Positions 53,045 to 62,405 are shown, counted from the stretch's first letter. The stretch: 64,000 bases of DNA from JBBDMC01 sp963826055 (GCA_963826055.1 CAWGVO010000009.1:310001-374000); one strand, 5' to 3'. A program made the numbers and translations. The notes: generated by a model from the letters alone, not told the origin.

Positions 53045-54487
53045 TCAGCCCAGCAATGCGGCGATGTGCTGGAACCACGTCACCAGCGTCGGCGGCAGGT
53101 AAACGCCGGCGACGAAGACCAGCGCGAAGTGCGCGAACATCGGGACGTAGGATGCCTTGACCGGCGCGACGCTACCGCTCGCCGGACCGAACGCCATGCC
53201 CTGCAGGCGGAGGAACAGCGCGCCGAACGCGATAAGGATGCCGGCCACCAGCGGGATCGCCAACAGCGGCTGGCGCGCGAAGGTGGACGAAACGACCAGG
53301 AACTCGCTCATGAAGATGCCGAGCGGCGGCAGGCCGGCGATGGCGACGACGCCGAGCACCAGGCTCCAGCCGAGCAGGGGATGGCTTTCGGTCAACCCGC
53401 GGATGTCAGCGATCTTCTGGGTGCCTTTGGCCTGTGCGATGTGCCCGACGGCGAAGAAGATGCCGGACTTGGTGAGCGAGTGCATCACCATGTGGAGCAG
53501 GCCGGCGAAGTTGGCGAGCGGTCCGCCCATGCCGAAGGCAAAGGTAATGATGCCCATGTGTTCGATCGACGAGTAGGCGAACATGCGCTTGATGTCGCGA
53601 CGGCGGTAGAGCATGAAGCCGGCGAAGACGAGCGAGCCGAGGCCGAGCGTCACCATCAGCGGGCCGGGGGCGAAGGCCGTGCTCGCCGCGAGCACGAGCT
53701 TGAATCGCAGCACCGCGTAAAGCGCGACGTTGAGCAGCAGGCCGGACAGGACCGCCGAGATCGGTGTCGGGCCCTCGGCATGGGCGTCCGGCAGCCAGGC
53801 ATGGAGCGGCGCCAGCCCGACCTTGGTGCCGTAGCCGAGCAGAAGGAAGACGAAGGCGACCGCCAGCAGCGCCGGGTCGAAGTCCGCCGCCCTGGCGGTA
53901 AGGTTCGTCCAGGCCATGGCGTCGAGACCCTCACCGATCACCGGCACGGCGGCCATGTAGACGAGGATGGTGCCGAACAGAGCCAGCGCGATACCGACGC
54001 TGCCGAGGATGAAGTATTTCCACGCCGCTTCCAGAGCCTCGTGGGTGCGGTAGATGCCGACCATCATCACCGTCGTCAGCGTCGACAGCTCGATCGCCAC
54101 CCACATCAGCCCGATGTTGTTGGCGATGAGCGCGAGGTTCATGCCGAACATCAGCACCTGATACATGGCGTGATAGGAACGCAGGTATGCCGGGGTCAGC
54201 CGACCGGTCTCGACCTCGTGGGCGATGTAGCTGGCGCTGAACAGGCTGGTGGTGAACGCAACGAACGCCGTCAGCACGATGAAGACGATGTTGAGGTCGT
54301 CGATCAGAAGGTAGGCGCCGGTCGCCGGTCGCGGCAACACGAGCAGGGAGCCCGCCGACAGCAGCGTTGCAAGGCACGCCAGCGCATTCAGCCGTGCCGT
54401 CACCCGGTAGCCGGGAAGCGCCGCCAGCACCGCCGCCGCGGCCAGCGGGATAACGAGGACGGCGACTTCGGCTGCTAACGCGGTCAA
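53045..54487 (-). CDS. Hydrogenase-4 component F-like / NuoN-like antiporter subunit
   Basis: A 480-residue membrane subunit of the Mrp-antiporter/NuoL-M-N family with about fourteen helices. The key Glu is in LMWVAIELSTLTT, the Lys pair appears in AAWKYFILGSVG and ATKVGLAP-like GYGTKVGLAPLHAWLPDAH, and RDIKRMFAYSSIEHMG is conserved. It would conduct protons or sodium. The start is a TTG overlapping the previous stop (TTGA). It is seven bases from the large-subunit gene. Confidence 0.9.
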   Translation of the reverse strand: MTALAAEVAVLVIPLAAAAVLAALPGYRVTARLNALACLATLLSAGSLLVLPRPATGAYLLIDDLNIVFIVLTAFVAFTTSLFSASYIAHEVETGRLTPAYLRSYHAMYQVLMFGMNLALIANNIGLMWVAIELSTLTTVMMVGIYRTHEALEAAWKYFILGSVGIALALFGTILVYMAAVPVIGEGLDAMAWTNLTARAADFDPALLAVAFVFLLLGYGTKVGLAPLHAWLPDAHAEGPTPISAVLSGLLLNVALYAVLRFKLVLAASTAFAPGPLMVTLGLGSLVFAGFMLYRRRDIKRMFAYSSIEHMGIITFAFGMGGPLANFAGLLHMVMHSLTKSGIFFAVGHIAQAKGTQKIADIRGLTESHPLLGWSLVLGVVAIAGLPPLGIFMSEFLVVSSTFARQPLLAIPLVAGILIAFGALFLRLQGMAFGPASGSVAPVKASYVPMFAHFALVFVAGVYLPPTLVTWFQHIAALLG

Positions 54488-55179
54488 GACCGGTCTCCGC
54501 GGAAACTATCGAGTGCCTGCACATCGACCGTGTCGAAGCGCTCGCGAATGCGGAACAGGAAGATGCCGATGACGATAAAGGCGATCAGGATCGAGAAGGC
54601 GACGCTGATCTCGACCACCAGCGGCATGCCGCGGGCGCCGGTAGCGGCGAGCACCAGTCCGTTTTCCAGCGACATGAAGCCGACCACCTGACCGACGGCA
54701 TTGCGGCGGGTTACCATCATCAGCAGGCCGAGCAGGACCACCGCCAGGGCGAAGGCGAGATCCTCGCGGGCGAGGGGGTCGGCCTCGCCGGTGACTTTCA
54801 GCATCACCACCATCGATAGCGCCACCAGCGCCATGCCGGCGAGCATGGTCAGGCCGACGCCGCCCACGGCCTCTATCTGGCGGTGGATGCCCAGCCGGGC
54901 GACCATGCGGTGAAGGGCGGTGGGGATGACGATCGCCTTGAAGACGAGGGCGATGGCGGCGGTGATGAAAAGGTGCGGCGCGTTCTGGATCAGGGCTTGC
55001 CAGGCGACCGAGAGCGCCAGCACCACCGCGTGCAACGCGTAGACGTTGAGAAGCGCGTACATGCGGTCCTGGTAGAGCAGCAGGAAGCTCACCAGCACCA
55101 GACTGCCCGCCAGGAGGTGGGCGACGTCGAAACCAAGAGTAGTCATGCGCCGGCGGCCTGACAGTTGGTGGACATTCAC
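54484..55179 (-). CDS. Hydrogenase-4 component E-like / NuoK-like membrane subunit
   Basis: A 231-residue membrane protein of about seven helices. The conserved part MSLENGLVLAATGARGMPLVVE is typical of HyfE. GTG 55179 overlaps the preceding stop (GTGA) and has CCGGAG upstream; ATG 55146 (MTTLGFDVAHLL) is a reasonable alternative start. It lies between the NuoH-like and NuoN-like subunits, the order found in hyf operons (B-C-E-F). Confidence 0.87.
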   Translation of the reverse strand: MNVHQLSGRRRMTTLGFDVAHLLAGSLVLVSFLLLYQDRMYALLNVYALHAVVLALSVAWQALIQNAPHLFITAAIALVFKAIVIPTALHRMVARLGIHRQIEAVGGVGLTMLAGMALVALSMVVMLKVTGEADPLAREDLAFALAVVLLGLLMMVTRRNAVGQVVGFMSLENGLVLAATGARGMPLVVEISVAFSILIAFIVIGIFLFRIRERFDTVDVQALDSFRGDRS

Positions 55180-56132
55180 AGGCTCCGGGTGACGAAGAGC
55201 AGCAGGGTCGCCAGCAGTCCCAGCATCAGCCCGGCGCCCATCAGGTTGGGAACGCGGAAAACGCGCATCTTGGCGATCGTTGTCTCGAACAAGGCGAGCA
55301 GGGCCGCACCGATAGCGAGCTTGACGAGCCAGGCCGCGAGGCCGACCGCCAGCGCGACGATGCCGCTGCCGGCGGGCGCCAGCGTCCAGGGAACAAAGAT
55401 GCAGGCGACCAGCGACATGTAGAGCAGCAGCTTGAGCGACGCGGCGAGCTCGATGACCGCGAGATGGCGGCCGGAATACTCAAGGATCATCGCCTCATGC
55501 ACCATGGTGAGCTCGAGGTGGGTGGCGGGGTTGTCGATCGGGATGCGACCGTTCTCGGCGATCGCCACCACGATCAGGGCGATCATCGCCAGTGCCAGCG
55601 ACACGCGCAGGCCGATGCCCGAGGTCGCGAATGTCGCCGCCACGGTCGACAACTGGGTCGAACCGGCGACCAGCGCCAGCGTAAAGACGACCATGATCAT
55701 CGCCGGCTCGGCAAGCGAGGCGATCATCACCTCGCGGCTCGATCCGATGCCGCCGAAGGAGGTGCCGACGTCCATGCCGGCGAGCGCCAGGAAGAAACGC
55801 GCGCTGCCGAGGAGCGCGATGATGGCGATAAGGTCGGCCGACCACGAGAACAGAAGCCCGGTGGCGAACGTGGGCACCAGCGCGGCCGCAACCCAGGTGG
55901 CCGCGAAGACGAGATAGGGCACGGCGCGAAACAGCCACGACGCGTTCTCGGCCAGGACCACTTCCTTGCGGGTCAGTTTGATGAGATCGCGGTAGGGCTG
56001 GATCAGTGACGGCCCGCGTCGGCGCAAGAGGCGCGCTTTTATCTTGCGCAGGAAACCGATGAGCAGTGGCGCGGCGGCCAGCACCACAAGCATTTGCAGC
56101 GCCTGGACGGCTAGGTTGACGGTCACGCCCAT
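55176..56132 (-). CDS. Hydrogenase-4 component C-like / NuoH-like membrane subunit
   Basis: A 318-residue NuoH/HyfC subunit with eight helices that links the peripheral arm to the antiporter subunits. Features are KARLLRRRGPSLIQPYRDL, the loop LAMIALIVVAIAENGRIPIDNPATHLELTMVHEA and an acidic residue in HEAMILEYSG. The ATG at 56132 overlaps the end of the antiporter gene by 10 bases; the frame stays open far upstream, but that region is the shadow of the antiporter gene. Confidence 0.9.
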   Translation of the reverse strand: MGVTVNLAVQALQMLVVLAAAPLLIGFLRKIKARLLRRRGPSLIQPYRDLIKLTRKEVVLAENASWLFRAVPYLVFAATWVAAALVPTFATGLLFSWSADLIAIIALLGSARFFLALAGMDVGTSFGGIGSSREVMIASLAEPAMIMVVFTLALVAGSTQLSTVAATFATSGIGLRVSLALAMIALIVVAIAENGRIPIDNPATHLELTMVHEAMILEYSGRHLAVIELAASLKLLLYMSLVACIFVPWTLAPAGSGIVALAVGLAAWLVKLAIGAALLALFETTIAKMRVFRVPNLMGAGLMLGLLATLLLFVTRSL

Positions 56133-58135
56133 AGCGACACCAGCGACAGGAGCACCACGAGCGCGACGAAGACGAGGACGAGGTAGCGGCGGACGGTCAG
56201 GAACTGGAAGCGATTGAGCCGGTCGGCCGTCAGCGCGACGGCAGCAACGACGGGGTTGTAGATCCCGTCCCAGGCGAGATCGCGCAATGCAACGGTGAAG
56301 CGGGAGGCGGCGAGATCTCCCGGCGGCGGCATGGCGACTGTCTCGCGCGCCCGGAAAACGATGCTGCCGTACACGCGGCGGATTGGCTGGGCAAAACTCG
56401 CCGCGCTGTATTGGGTCGCCGGGCTGGGATCGGGGAAGCCGCAGTCCCAGGGCGGACCGCGCCGCACCGCGCGCGAGGCGAACCGATGGATTGAGGCCGC
56501 GGCCAGTCCCGCCGACATGGCGATGAAAACGAACACCAGCAGTCCATTGTAGGAGCTGCGGCCGGCGGCGATCGGCACGATCGACAGCCAGGCGAGGCCG
56601 GACTGCGGGGCCAGGCTGCCGCCGACCAGAGTGTTGGCAAGCGGTGCCAGCGCATCCATGACGACGCCGGGAAAGGTACCGGCGAGCAGGCACAGGGCTG
56701 CGAGCAGGCCCATGGCGGCAAGTGAGAAGCGGTCGGATTCGCGCGCGGCGCTTGCGGCCGGCGTGCGCGGCCGCCCGAGAAACGTGATGCCGTAGGCCTT
56801 GACGAAACAGGCCGCAGCCAGTGCGGCGGACAGCGCCAGCAGAGCGCCAACGGCGGGCACGACGATGCGCGCATCCCAGTGCGGCAGATCGGGGCTGAGC
56901 AAGATCGCCTGGAACGTCAGCCACTCGGAAACGAAGCCGTTGAGGGGCGGCAGCGCCGAGATCGCCACGCATCCGACGAGGAAGAGGAACGCCGTCGCCG
57001 GCATCGTGTGAATGAGGCCGCCGAGATGCTCCATGTCGCGCTCGCCGGTGGCTTCGAGGACGGCGCCGGAGCCCAGGAACAGGAGGCTCTTGAAGAGGGA
57101 ATGGTTGAACACGTGGAACAGCGCTGCGGTCAACGCCAGGGCGGCCGCCACTGTCATGGCGTTGGCGCGAAAGGCGAGCGCCAGACCGAGACCGATGAAG
57201 ATGATGCCGATGTTCTCGACTGTGTGATAGGCGAGCAGGCGTTTGAGATCGTGCTGCATGAGCGCGTAGAGCACGCCCATCGCCGCGGTGGCGCCGCCGA
57301 GCGCCAGCACTACGGTTCCCCACCACCAGGGACTGGGACCGACAAGATCGAAAACGATGCGGACGAACGCGTAGATGGCAACCTTGGTCATCACGCCGCT
57401 CATCAGAGCGGAGACGTGGCTGGGCGCGGCCGGGTGGGCCAGCGGCAGCCAGACGTGGAGCGGCACCACGCCCGCCTTGGAGCCGGCGCCGAGAATGGCG
57501 AGGAGCAGGACCACGTTCGCAAGCGCCGGCGACAGGTGGGCCTCACGAATGGTGGCGAAATCGTAGCCGCCGTTGGGGCCGGCCAGTAGCCCGAAGGCGA
57601 GCAGCAGCGCCAGCGTGCCGGCGCTCGCCATCACGATATAGACGTAGCCTGCCTCGGCGTTGCCCGGCTCGCGGTGGTGGGCCATGACCAGCGCCCATGA
57701 CGACAGCGACATGAATTCCCACGACAACAGAAATGTGAAAGCGTCGGCGGCCACGACCACCAGGTTCATGGCGGCGAGAAAGCAGGCATAGAAGGGAAGG
57801 ACGCGATGAGCCGCCCGCTCGTGGCGGCCGTAGCCAATGGCGTACACGCTCGCCGTAAGGCCGCCGAGGTTGACAACGGCGAGGAAGAAAGCCGCCAGGC
57901 CGTCGATGCGGAAATGAGAGCCTAGCCAGGGCAGCCCGAGCGGCAGGACAGCGGCGGCCTCGCCGTCCGCGTATCCGAGCAGGTGGACCAGCGCCGCAAC
58001 GAGCAGGATCGACGACAGAACGGCGGCAGCCCCGTAGACGGCGCTAGCCATGCGGGGGCGCCTGGCCAGCGCAACGGCGAAGACGGCAACGACCAACATC
58101 AGGGCGACCGAGCCAAGGACGACGGCGACCAGCAT
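56123..58135 (-). CDS. Hydrogenase-4 component B-like / NuoL-like antiporter subunit
   Basis: A 670-residue membrane subunit with about sixteen helices. The Glu of LLSWEFMSLSSWALVMAHH, GAGSKAGVVPLHVWLPLAHPAAPSH and the Lys in MTKVAIYAFVRI match the proton-pumping antiporter family; the segment QHDLKRLLAYHTVENIGII is conserved. The C-terminal hydrophilic part carries YSAASFAQPIRRVYGS, characteristic of HyfB. It is the first subunit gene, 31 bases after the XRE regulator. Confidence 0.92.
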   Translation of the reverse strand: MLVAVVLGSVALMLVVAVFAVALARRPRMASAVYGAAAVLSSILLVAALVHLLGYADGEAAAVLPLGLPWLGSHFRIDGLAAFFLAVVNLGGLTASVYAIGYGRHERAAHRVLPFYACFLAAMNLVVVAADAFTFLLSWEFMSLSSWALVMAHHREPGNAEAGYVYIVMASAGTLALLLAFGLLAGPNGGYDFATIREAHLSPALANVVLLLAILGAGSKAGVVPLHVWLPLAHPAAPSHVSALMSGVMTKVAIYAFVRIVFDLVGPSPWWWGTVVLALGGATAAMGVLYALMQHDLKRLLAYHTVENIGIIFIGLGLALAFRANAMTVAAALALTAALFHVFNHSLFKSLLFLGSGAVLEATGERDMEHLGGLIHTMPATAFLFLVGCVAISALPPLNGFVSEWLTFQAILLSPDLPHWDARIVVPAVGALLALSAALAAACFVKAYGITFLGRPRTPAASAARESDRFSLAAMGLLAALCLLAGTFPGVVMDALAPLANTLVGGSLAPQSGLAWLSIVPIAAGRSSYNGLLVFVFIAMSAGLAAASIHRFASRAVRRGPPWDCGFPDPSPATQYSAASFAQPIRRVYGSIVFRARETVAMPPPGDLAASRFTVALRDLAWDGIYNPVVAAVALTADRLNRFQFLTVRRYLVLVFVALVVLLSLVSLWA

Positions 58136-58166
58136 GGCTAAATTCGTCCGGCGATCTTCGCCGCCC

Positions 58167-58418
58167 TCACGATGAAGACTTGAGGCGCACGCCGCGCCCG
58201 CCGCTCAGGCTGGGGCTCTCCTCGCCGATCAGGTCGATGCCGGCGGCGCCGAGCGCGGTCACAAGCTTGGTCAGCAAATCGACATTGCCGCGGATGACAC
58301 CATCGCTCGCCTCCATGCGCTGGATGGTGGGGACGGACAGGCCGGCAAGTTCCGCGAGCCGCCGCTGGTCGAACTTGAGCAACGCCCGGGCAGCGCGCAG
58401 TTGACCCGCCGTTATCAT
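58167..58418 (-). CDS. XRE-family helix-turn-helix regulator
   Basis: An 83-residue protein consisting mostly of one Cro/C1-type HTH: GQLRAARALLKFDQRRLAELAG then LSVPTIQRMEASDGV. The tail (LVTALGAAGIDLIGEESP) is the usual extension of short XRE regulators. It is the first gene of the hydrogenase-like operon, so it probably regulates that operon and itself. The upstream sequence has a small dyad, atgt-ctcat-acat, next to its own start. No partner protease or toxin gene is present. Confidence 0.88.
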   Translation of the reverse strand: MITAGQLRAARALLKFDQRRLAELAGLSVPTIQRMEASDGVIRGNVDLLTKLVTALGAAGIDLIGEESPSLSGGRGVRLKSSS

Positions 58419-58698
58419 GTCTCATACATCATAAATTGGGTTCCAAGGATAAGATATGGTCAATAAGCCATCTCCAGATCGGGGGCAATGGTAAAAAGGC
58501 CGTGGCTTTGTGCTGGCACGTCGATCGCCATCATCCTGCCGCTGCCGCCCCATCGCATCGTTTCGACAGGCGCAGCACCGATGAACCAGCCCGGCGAGAG
58601 CCGGTTGAAAAATTCACCCTTCCCCCGGCGCGCTCTCGATCGTACCAATGCCCTTGCAAGGATGGCGTCGATTGCGGGTCGCGTCGAAGGAGAACCTG
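58419..58698. promoter_or_regulatory. Divergent region between XRE/hydrogenase-like operon and E1-like gene
   Basis: About 280 bases between two divergent starts. The part next to the regulator is AT-rich for this genome (tctcatacatcataaattgg), a good candidate promoter and operator. The rest has no gene that could be recognised; a minus-strand frame of 62 codons (58460-58648) has no family features. GGAGAAC lies just before the ATG at 58699. Confidence 0.4.
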
Positions 58699-61092
58699 AT
58701 GGCCGAAAAGATCGAGATCCTGTCGCAGTTGGAGCGCAAGGTCCTTTGGCTGGCCTCGTGGATGATCCATTGCGCCAACCACGTCCGGGAGAACCAGGAC
58801 GGCCTCAAGATCGGCGGTCATCAGGCGTCGTCCGCCTCGCTCGCCACGATCATGACGGCACTTTATTTCGCGGTTCTGCGGCCCGAGGACCGCGTGGCCG
58901 TGAAGCCCCACGCCAGTCCGGTCTTCCACGCCATTCAATACCTGCTCGGCAATCAGACGCTGGAGAAGCTGCAGGCGTTCCGCGGCTATCGCGGCGCGCA
59001 GAGCTATCCGTCCCGCACCAAGGACACCGACGACGTGGATTTCTCGACCGGGTCGGTGGGACTCGGCGTCGCCCAGACGCTGTTTGCGTCTCTGGTTCAG
59101 GACTACGTGAGGGCCAAGGGATTTTCAGCCGACCGACCCGACGGGCGCATGATCGCCCTGGTCGGCGACGCCGAAATGGACGAAGGCAACATCTTCGAGG
59201 CCCTGCTCGAAGGCTGGAAGCACGACCTTCGCAACACCTGGTGGGTGGTGGACTACAACCGCCAGAGTCTCGATGCGGTCGTGCACGAAGGACTTTGGTC
59301 CCGGCTCGAGGCGATATTCCAGAGCTTCGGATGGGACGTCGTCGTCCTCAAGTACGGTTCGCTGCTTAAATCCGCGTTCGCAGAACCGGGCGGCGACAAG
59401 TTGCGGCGCTGGGTCGACGAGTGCCCGAACCAGCTCTTTTCGGCCCTGACGTTCCAGGGTGGAGCGGCCTGGCGCCAGCGCCTGCTCAGCGACATCGGCG
59501 ACCAGGGACCCGTCAACGCGCTCATCGAACGGCGCTCCGACGCGCAACTGGCGGCCCTGATGACCAATCTCGGCGGCCACGATCTTTCGTCCCTCCTGAA
59601 TGCATTCAACGCTGCCGCCACGCACACACGGCCGGTGTGCTTCATTGCCTATACGATCAAGGGCTTTGGCCTGCCGCTGGCAGGGCACAAGGACAATCAC
59701 GCCGGCCTGATGACCGCGGCACAGATGGAAGCGACCCGTGCCGCGATGGGCATCCGTCCCGGACACGAATGGGAGTCGTTCGAGGGACTGACGACGCCGG
59801 TGGAGGAACTGCAGCAGTTCCTCGCGAACGTTGCCTTCAATGCGGCGGGCACCCGTCGATCGACTGCCGACGCCGTGCCCGTGCCGCCAAGGCTCCCCGC
59901 CGAGGTTCCGCGCGTGACGTCGACACAGTTCGGCTTTGGCAAGGTTCTGGACGAGATCGCCCGCGCCGGCGGGCCGCTCGCCGATGCGATCGTCACCACC
60001 TCGCCCGACGTCACGGTCTCGACCAATCTCGGGCCCTGGGTCAATCGCCGGGGCCTGTTCGCCCGCGAGCATCTTGCCGACACCTTCCGCGAGCAGCGGG
60101 TGCCGTCGGCACAGAAATGGGAACTCGGGCCCCGCGGTCAGCATTTCGAGCTCGGCATCGCCGAGATGAACCTGTTCACGCTGCTGTCCGCGCTGGGGCT
60201 CAGCCATTCGCTGTTCGGCCACCGGCTTCTGCCCGTCGGCACGCTCTACGACCCGTTCATCCAGCGCGGTCTCGATGCGCTGAACTACGCCTGCTACCAG
60301 GACGCGCGCTTCCTGCTCGTCGCCACGCCATCGGGCGTCAGCCTCGCCCCGGAGGGTGGCGCGCATCAGTCCATCGGGACACCGCTGATCGGCATGGCGC
60401 AGGACGGCCTCGCCGCGTTCGAGCCCGCCTTTGTCGACGAGCTTGCCGTCATCATGCGCTGGGCCTTCGACTACATGCAGCGCAGCGGCGAGGGGCAACC
60501 ATCGGAGCGGAATTGGCTGCGCGACGAGACCGGTGGGTCGGTCTATCTCCGGCTGTCAACAAGGCCGACCGAACAGATATCGCGCGAAATCACCGACGAC
60601 CTCGCCAGCGACATCGTCGACGGCGCGTACTGGATGCGGCGGCCGGGGCCTAACGCCGAGGTGGTCGTCGCCTACACCGGGGCCGTTGCACCGGAGGCGA
60701 TCGAAGCGGTCGGTCTGATGGCCGAGGATCGTCGCGACGTCGGCCTGCTCGCGGTCACATCCGCCGATCGGTTGAACGCCGGCTGGACGGCCGCCGGTCG
60801 CGCCCGCGAGCGCGGTCTTGTCAAGGCCCGCAGCCACGTCGAGCGCCTGTTCTCCGCCCTGCCGCCATATTGCTCGCTGGTGACCGTCCTCGATGGTCAT
60901 CCCGCGACGCTTGGCTGGCTGGGCGCTGTTTTGGGACATCGCACCCGGGCCCTTGGCGTTGAGCACTTCGGGCAGACGGGCACGATCGCCGACCTCTATC
61001 GTCACTACGGCCTCGACGCCCAGTCGATCGTCGCGGCTGCCGAAGCGATCGCGCCTGGACGTCCCATTCGCCATCTGCGGCAAATCTCCTGA
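58699..61092 (+). CDS. Transketolase-like pyruvate dehydrogenase E1 component
   Basis: A 797-residue ThDP enzyme of the homodimeric E1/transketolase type. The N-terminal ThDP domain shows HASPVFHAIQYLLG, DFSTGSVGLGVAQTLFASL and the ThDP loop VGDAEMDEGNIFEALLEGW followed by WVVDYNRQSLD. The middle domain includes GIAEMNLFTLLSALG and LDALNYACYQDARFLL, and a C-terminal domain follows. ATG 58699 is chosen because GAAGGAGAAC precedes it. No E2 or E3 gene lies nearby, and the chain is shorter than AceE (about 890), so its substrate may be another 2-oxo acid. Confidence 0.88.
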   Translation: MAEKIEILSQLERKVLWLASWMIHCANHVRENQDGLKIGGHQASSASLATIMTALYFAVLRPEDRVAVKPHASPVFHAIQYLLGNQTLEKLQAFRGYRGAQSYPSRTKDTDDVDFSTGSVGLGVAQTLFASLVQDYVRAKGFSADRPDGRMIALVGDAEMDEGNIFEALLEGWKHDLRNTWWVVDYNRQSLDAVVHEGLWSRLEAIFQSFGWDVVVLKYGSLLKSAFAEPGGDKLRRWVDECPNQLFSALTFQGGAAWRQRLLSDIGDQGPVNALIERRSDAQLAALMTNLGGHDLSSLLNAFNAAATHTRPVCFIAYTIKGFGLPLAGHKDNHAGLMTAAQMEATRAAMGIRPGHEWESFEGLTTPVEELQQFLANVAFNAAGTRRSTADAVPVPPRLPAEVPRVTSTQFGFGKVLDEIARAGGPLADAIVTTSPDVTVSTNLGPWVNRRGLFAREHLADTFREQRVPSAQKWELGPRGQHFELGIAEMNLFTLLSALGLSHSLFGHRLLPVGTLYDPFIQRGLDALNYACYQDARFLLVATPSGVSLAPEGGAHQSIGTPLIGMAQDGLAAFEPAFVDELAVIMRWAFDYMQRSGEGQPSERNWLRDETGGSVYLRLSTRPTEQISREITDDLASDIVDGAYWMRRPGPNAEVVVAYTGAVAPEAIEAVGLMAEDRRDVGLLAVTSADRLNAGWTAAGRARERGLVKARSHVERLFSALPPYCSLVTVLDGHPATLGWLGAVLGHRTRALGVEHFGQTGTIADLYRHYGLDAQSIVAAAEAIAPGRPIRHLRQIS

Positions 61093-61137
61093 TCGCAGGT
61101 CCCGCGACTGCGGTCGGGGTCGGCGCGTAGAGCCCAT

Positions 61138-61266
61138 GTGGATCGCACGCCCGACCCGTTCTTCAACGTGAACACCGCGGAGGACGTGGCCCTCGCCGCG
61201 CAAGCGGCCGGGGGAAATCGCCTGAGCGGGTGGTCGAAGGCGTCGAGGATCATCAATTCCATGTAA
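61138..61266 (+). pseudogene. Relic of a MobA-like molybdopterin guanylyltransferase C-terminus
   Basis: Forty-six bases after the E1-like stop, an open stretch reads VDRTPDPFFNVNTAEDVALA and ends at TAA 61264-61266. DPFFNVNTxEDLA is the characteristic C-terminal segment of MobA/GlmU-type nucleotidyltransferases. The remaining approximately 150 residues of that family are absent upstream. It is too short to be an enzyme, so it appears to be a leftover of a lost gene. The match rests on one short motif. Confidence 0.5.
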
Positions 61267-61340
61267 CGATGAACCGCTCTAGTGTGGACAGACAAACACG
61301 CCGGCGAGGCTAGCGCCGGGACTGGCCAAAGGGGAGGACG

Positions 61341-62393
61341 ATGAAGACGATCAAGGGCCCGGCCCTGTTTCTCGCACAATTTGCCGGAGACGAAGCGCCA
61401 TTCAATTCGTGGCCGGCGATCACCAAGTGGGCGAGCGACGTCGGTTACATCGGTGTTCAGATCCCGAGCTGGGACGGGCGCCTGTTCGACCTCGCCAAGG
61501 CCGCGGCGTCGAAGGACTATTGCGACGAGATAAAGGGAATCGCCGCCGAAAACGGCGTCGCCGTCACCGAGCTGTCCACCCATCTTCAGGGCCAGCTGGT
61601 CGCCGTCCATCCCGCCTACGACGACGCCTTCGACGGCTTCGCCGCACCGGAGGTCCGCGGCAACCCGAAGGCCCGGCAGGCATGGGCGGTCGACCAGGTC
61701 AAAAAGGCCCTGACCGCCAGCAGGAACATGGGCATCGGCGCCCACGCCACGTTCTCGGGCGCACTCGCCTGGCCGTTTGTCTATCCGTGGCCGCAGCGGC
61801 CGGCCGGTCTCATCGAGACCGCGTTTGCCGAACTCGCGGCGCGCTGGCGTCCGATCCTCGACCACGCCGAGGATTGCGGCGTCGACGTCTGCTACGAAAT
61901 CCATCCTGGCGAGGATCTGCACGACGGCGCCACGTTCGAAATGTTCCTCGACCGGCTTGGCGGGCACGCCCGCGCCAACATCCTCTACGACCCGTCCCAC
62001 TTCGTGCTGCAGTGCCTGGACTATCTTGACTACATGGACATCTACGCCGACCGCATCCGGATGTTCCACGTCAAGGACGCGGAGTTCAATCCGACCGGGC
62101 GCCAGGGCGTCTACGGCGGCTATCAGAGCTGGGTCGACCGTGCCGGCCGCTTCCGCTCGCTCGGTGACGGGCAGGTCGAGTTCGGCGCAATCTTCTCAAA
62201 GCTTGCCGCCATGGACTTCGAGGGCTGGGCGGTGGTGGAGTGGGAGTGCTGCCTGAAGCACCCCGAGGACGGCGCCCGCGAAGGCGCTGCCTTCGTCCGC
62301 GACCACATCATTCGGGTGACCGACAAGGCGTTCGACGATTTCGCCGGTTCCGGCGCCGACGAGAAGGCGAACCGGCGGATGCTCGGTATCTAG
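61341..62393 (+). CDS. Sugar phosphate isomerase/epimerase-family TIM-barrel protein
   Basis: A 350-residue xylose-isomerase-like barrel. Metal-binding residues are visible in the family order: Glu in CYEIHPGEDLHDG, Asp and His in YDPSHF, His in MFHVKDAEF, and Glu in AVVEWECC. The N-terminus GPALFLAQFAGDEAPFNSW is typical of the subgroup found next to Gfo/Idh/MocA dehydrogenases. A ribosome site GGGGAGGACG precedes ATG 61341. It probably acts with the next gene on an oxidised sugar or inositol derivative. Confidence 0.9.
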   Translation: MKTIKGPALFLAQFAGDEAPFNSWPAITKWASDVGYIGVQIPSWDGRLFDLAKAAASKDYCDEIKGIAAENGVAVTELSTHLQGQLVAVHPAYDDAFDGFAAPEVRGNPKARQAWAVDQVKKALTASRNMGIGAHATFSGALAWPFVYPWPQRPAGLIETAFAELAARWRPILDHAEDCGVDVCYEIHPGEDLHDGATFEMFLDRLGGHARANILYDPSHFVLQCLDYLDYMDIYADRIRMFHVKDAEFNPTGRQGVYGGYQSWVDRAGRFRSLGDGQVEFGAIFSKLAAMDFEGWAVVEWECCLKHPEDGAREGAAFVRDHIIRVTDKAFDDFAGSGADEKANRRMLGI

Positions 62394-62405
62394 GGAGGCA
62401 AGGCG

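Noticed and set aside
56133..57326. N-terminal extension of the NuoH-like subunit to 716 residues
   Set aside because: It is the shadow of the HyfB-like gene. The NuoH-like homology starts at ATG 56132.
58460..58648. A 62-codon minus-strand frame between the XRE and E1-like genes
   Set aside because: It starts well and is not opposite a known gene, but has no recognisable family, no clear ribosome site and could be chance. Left as part of the intergenic region.
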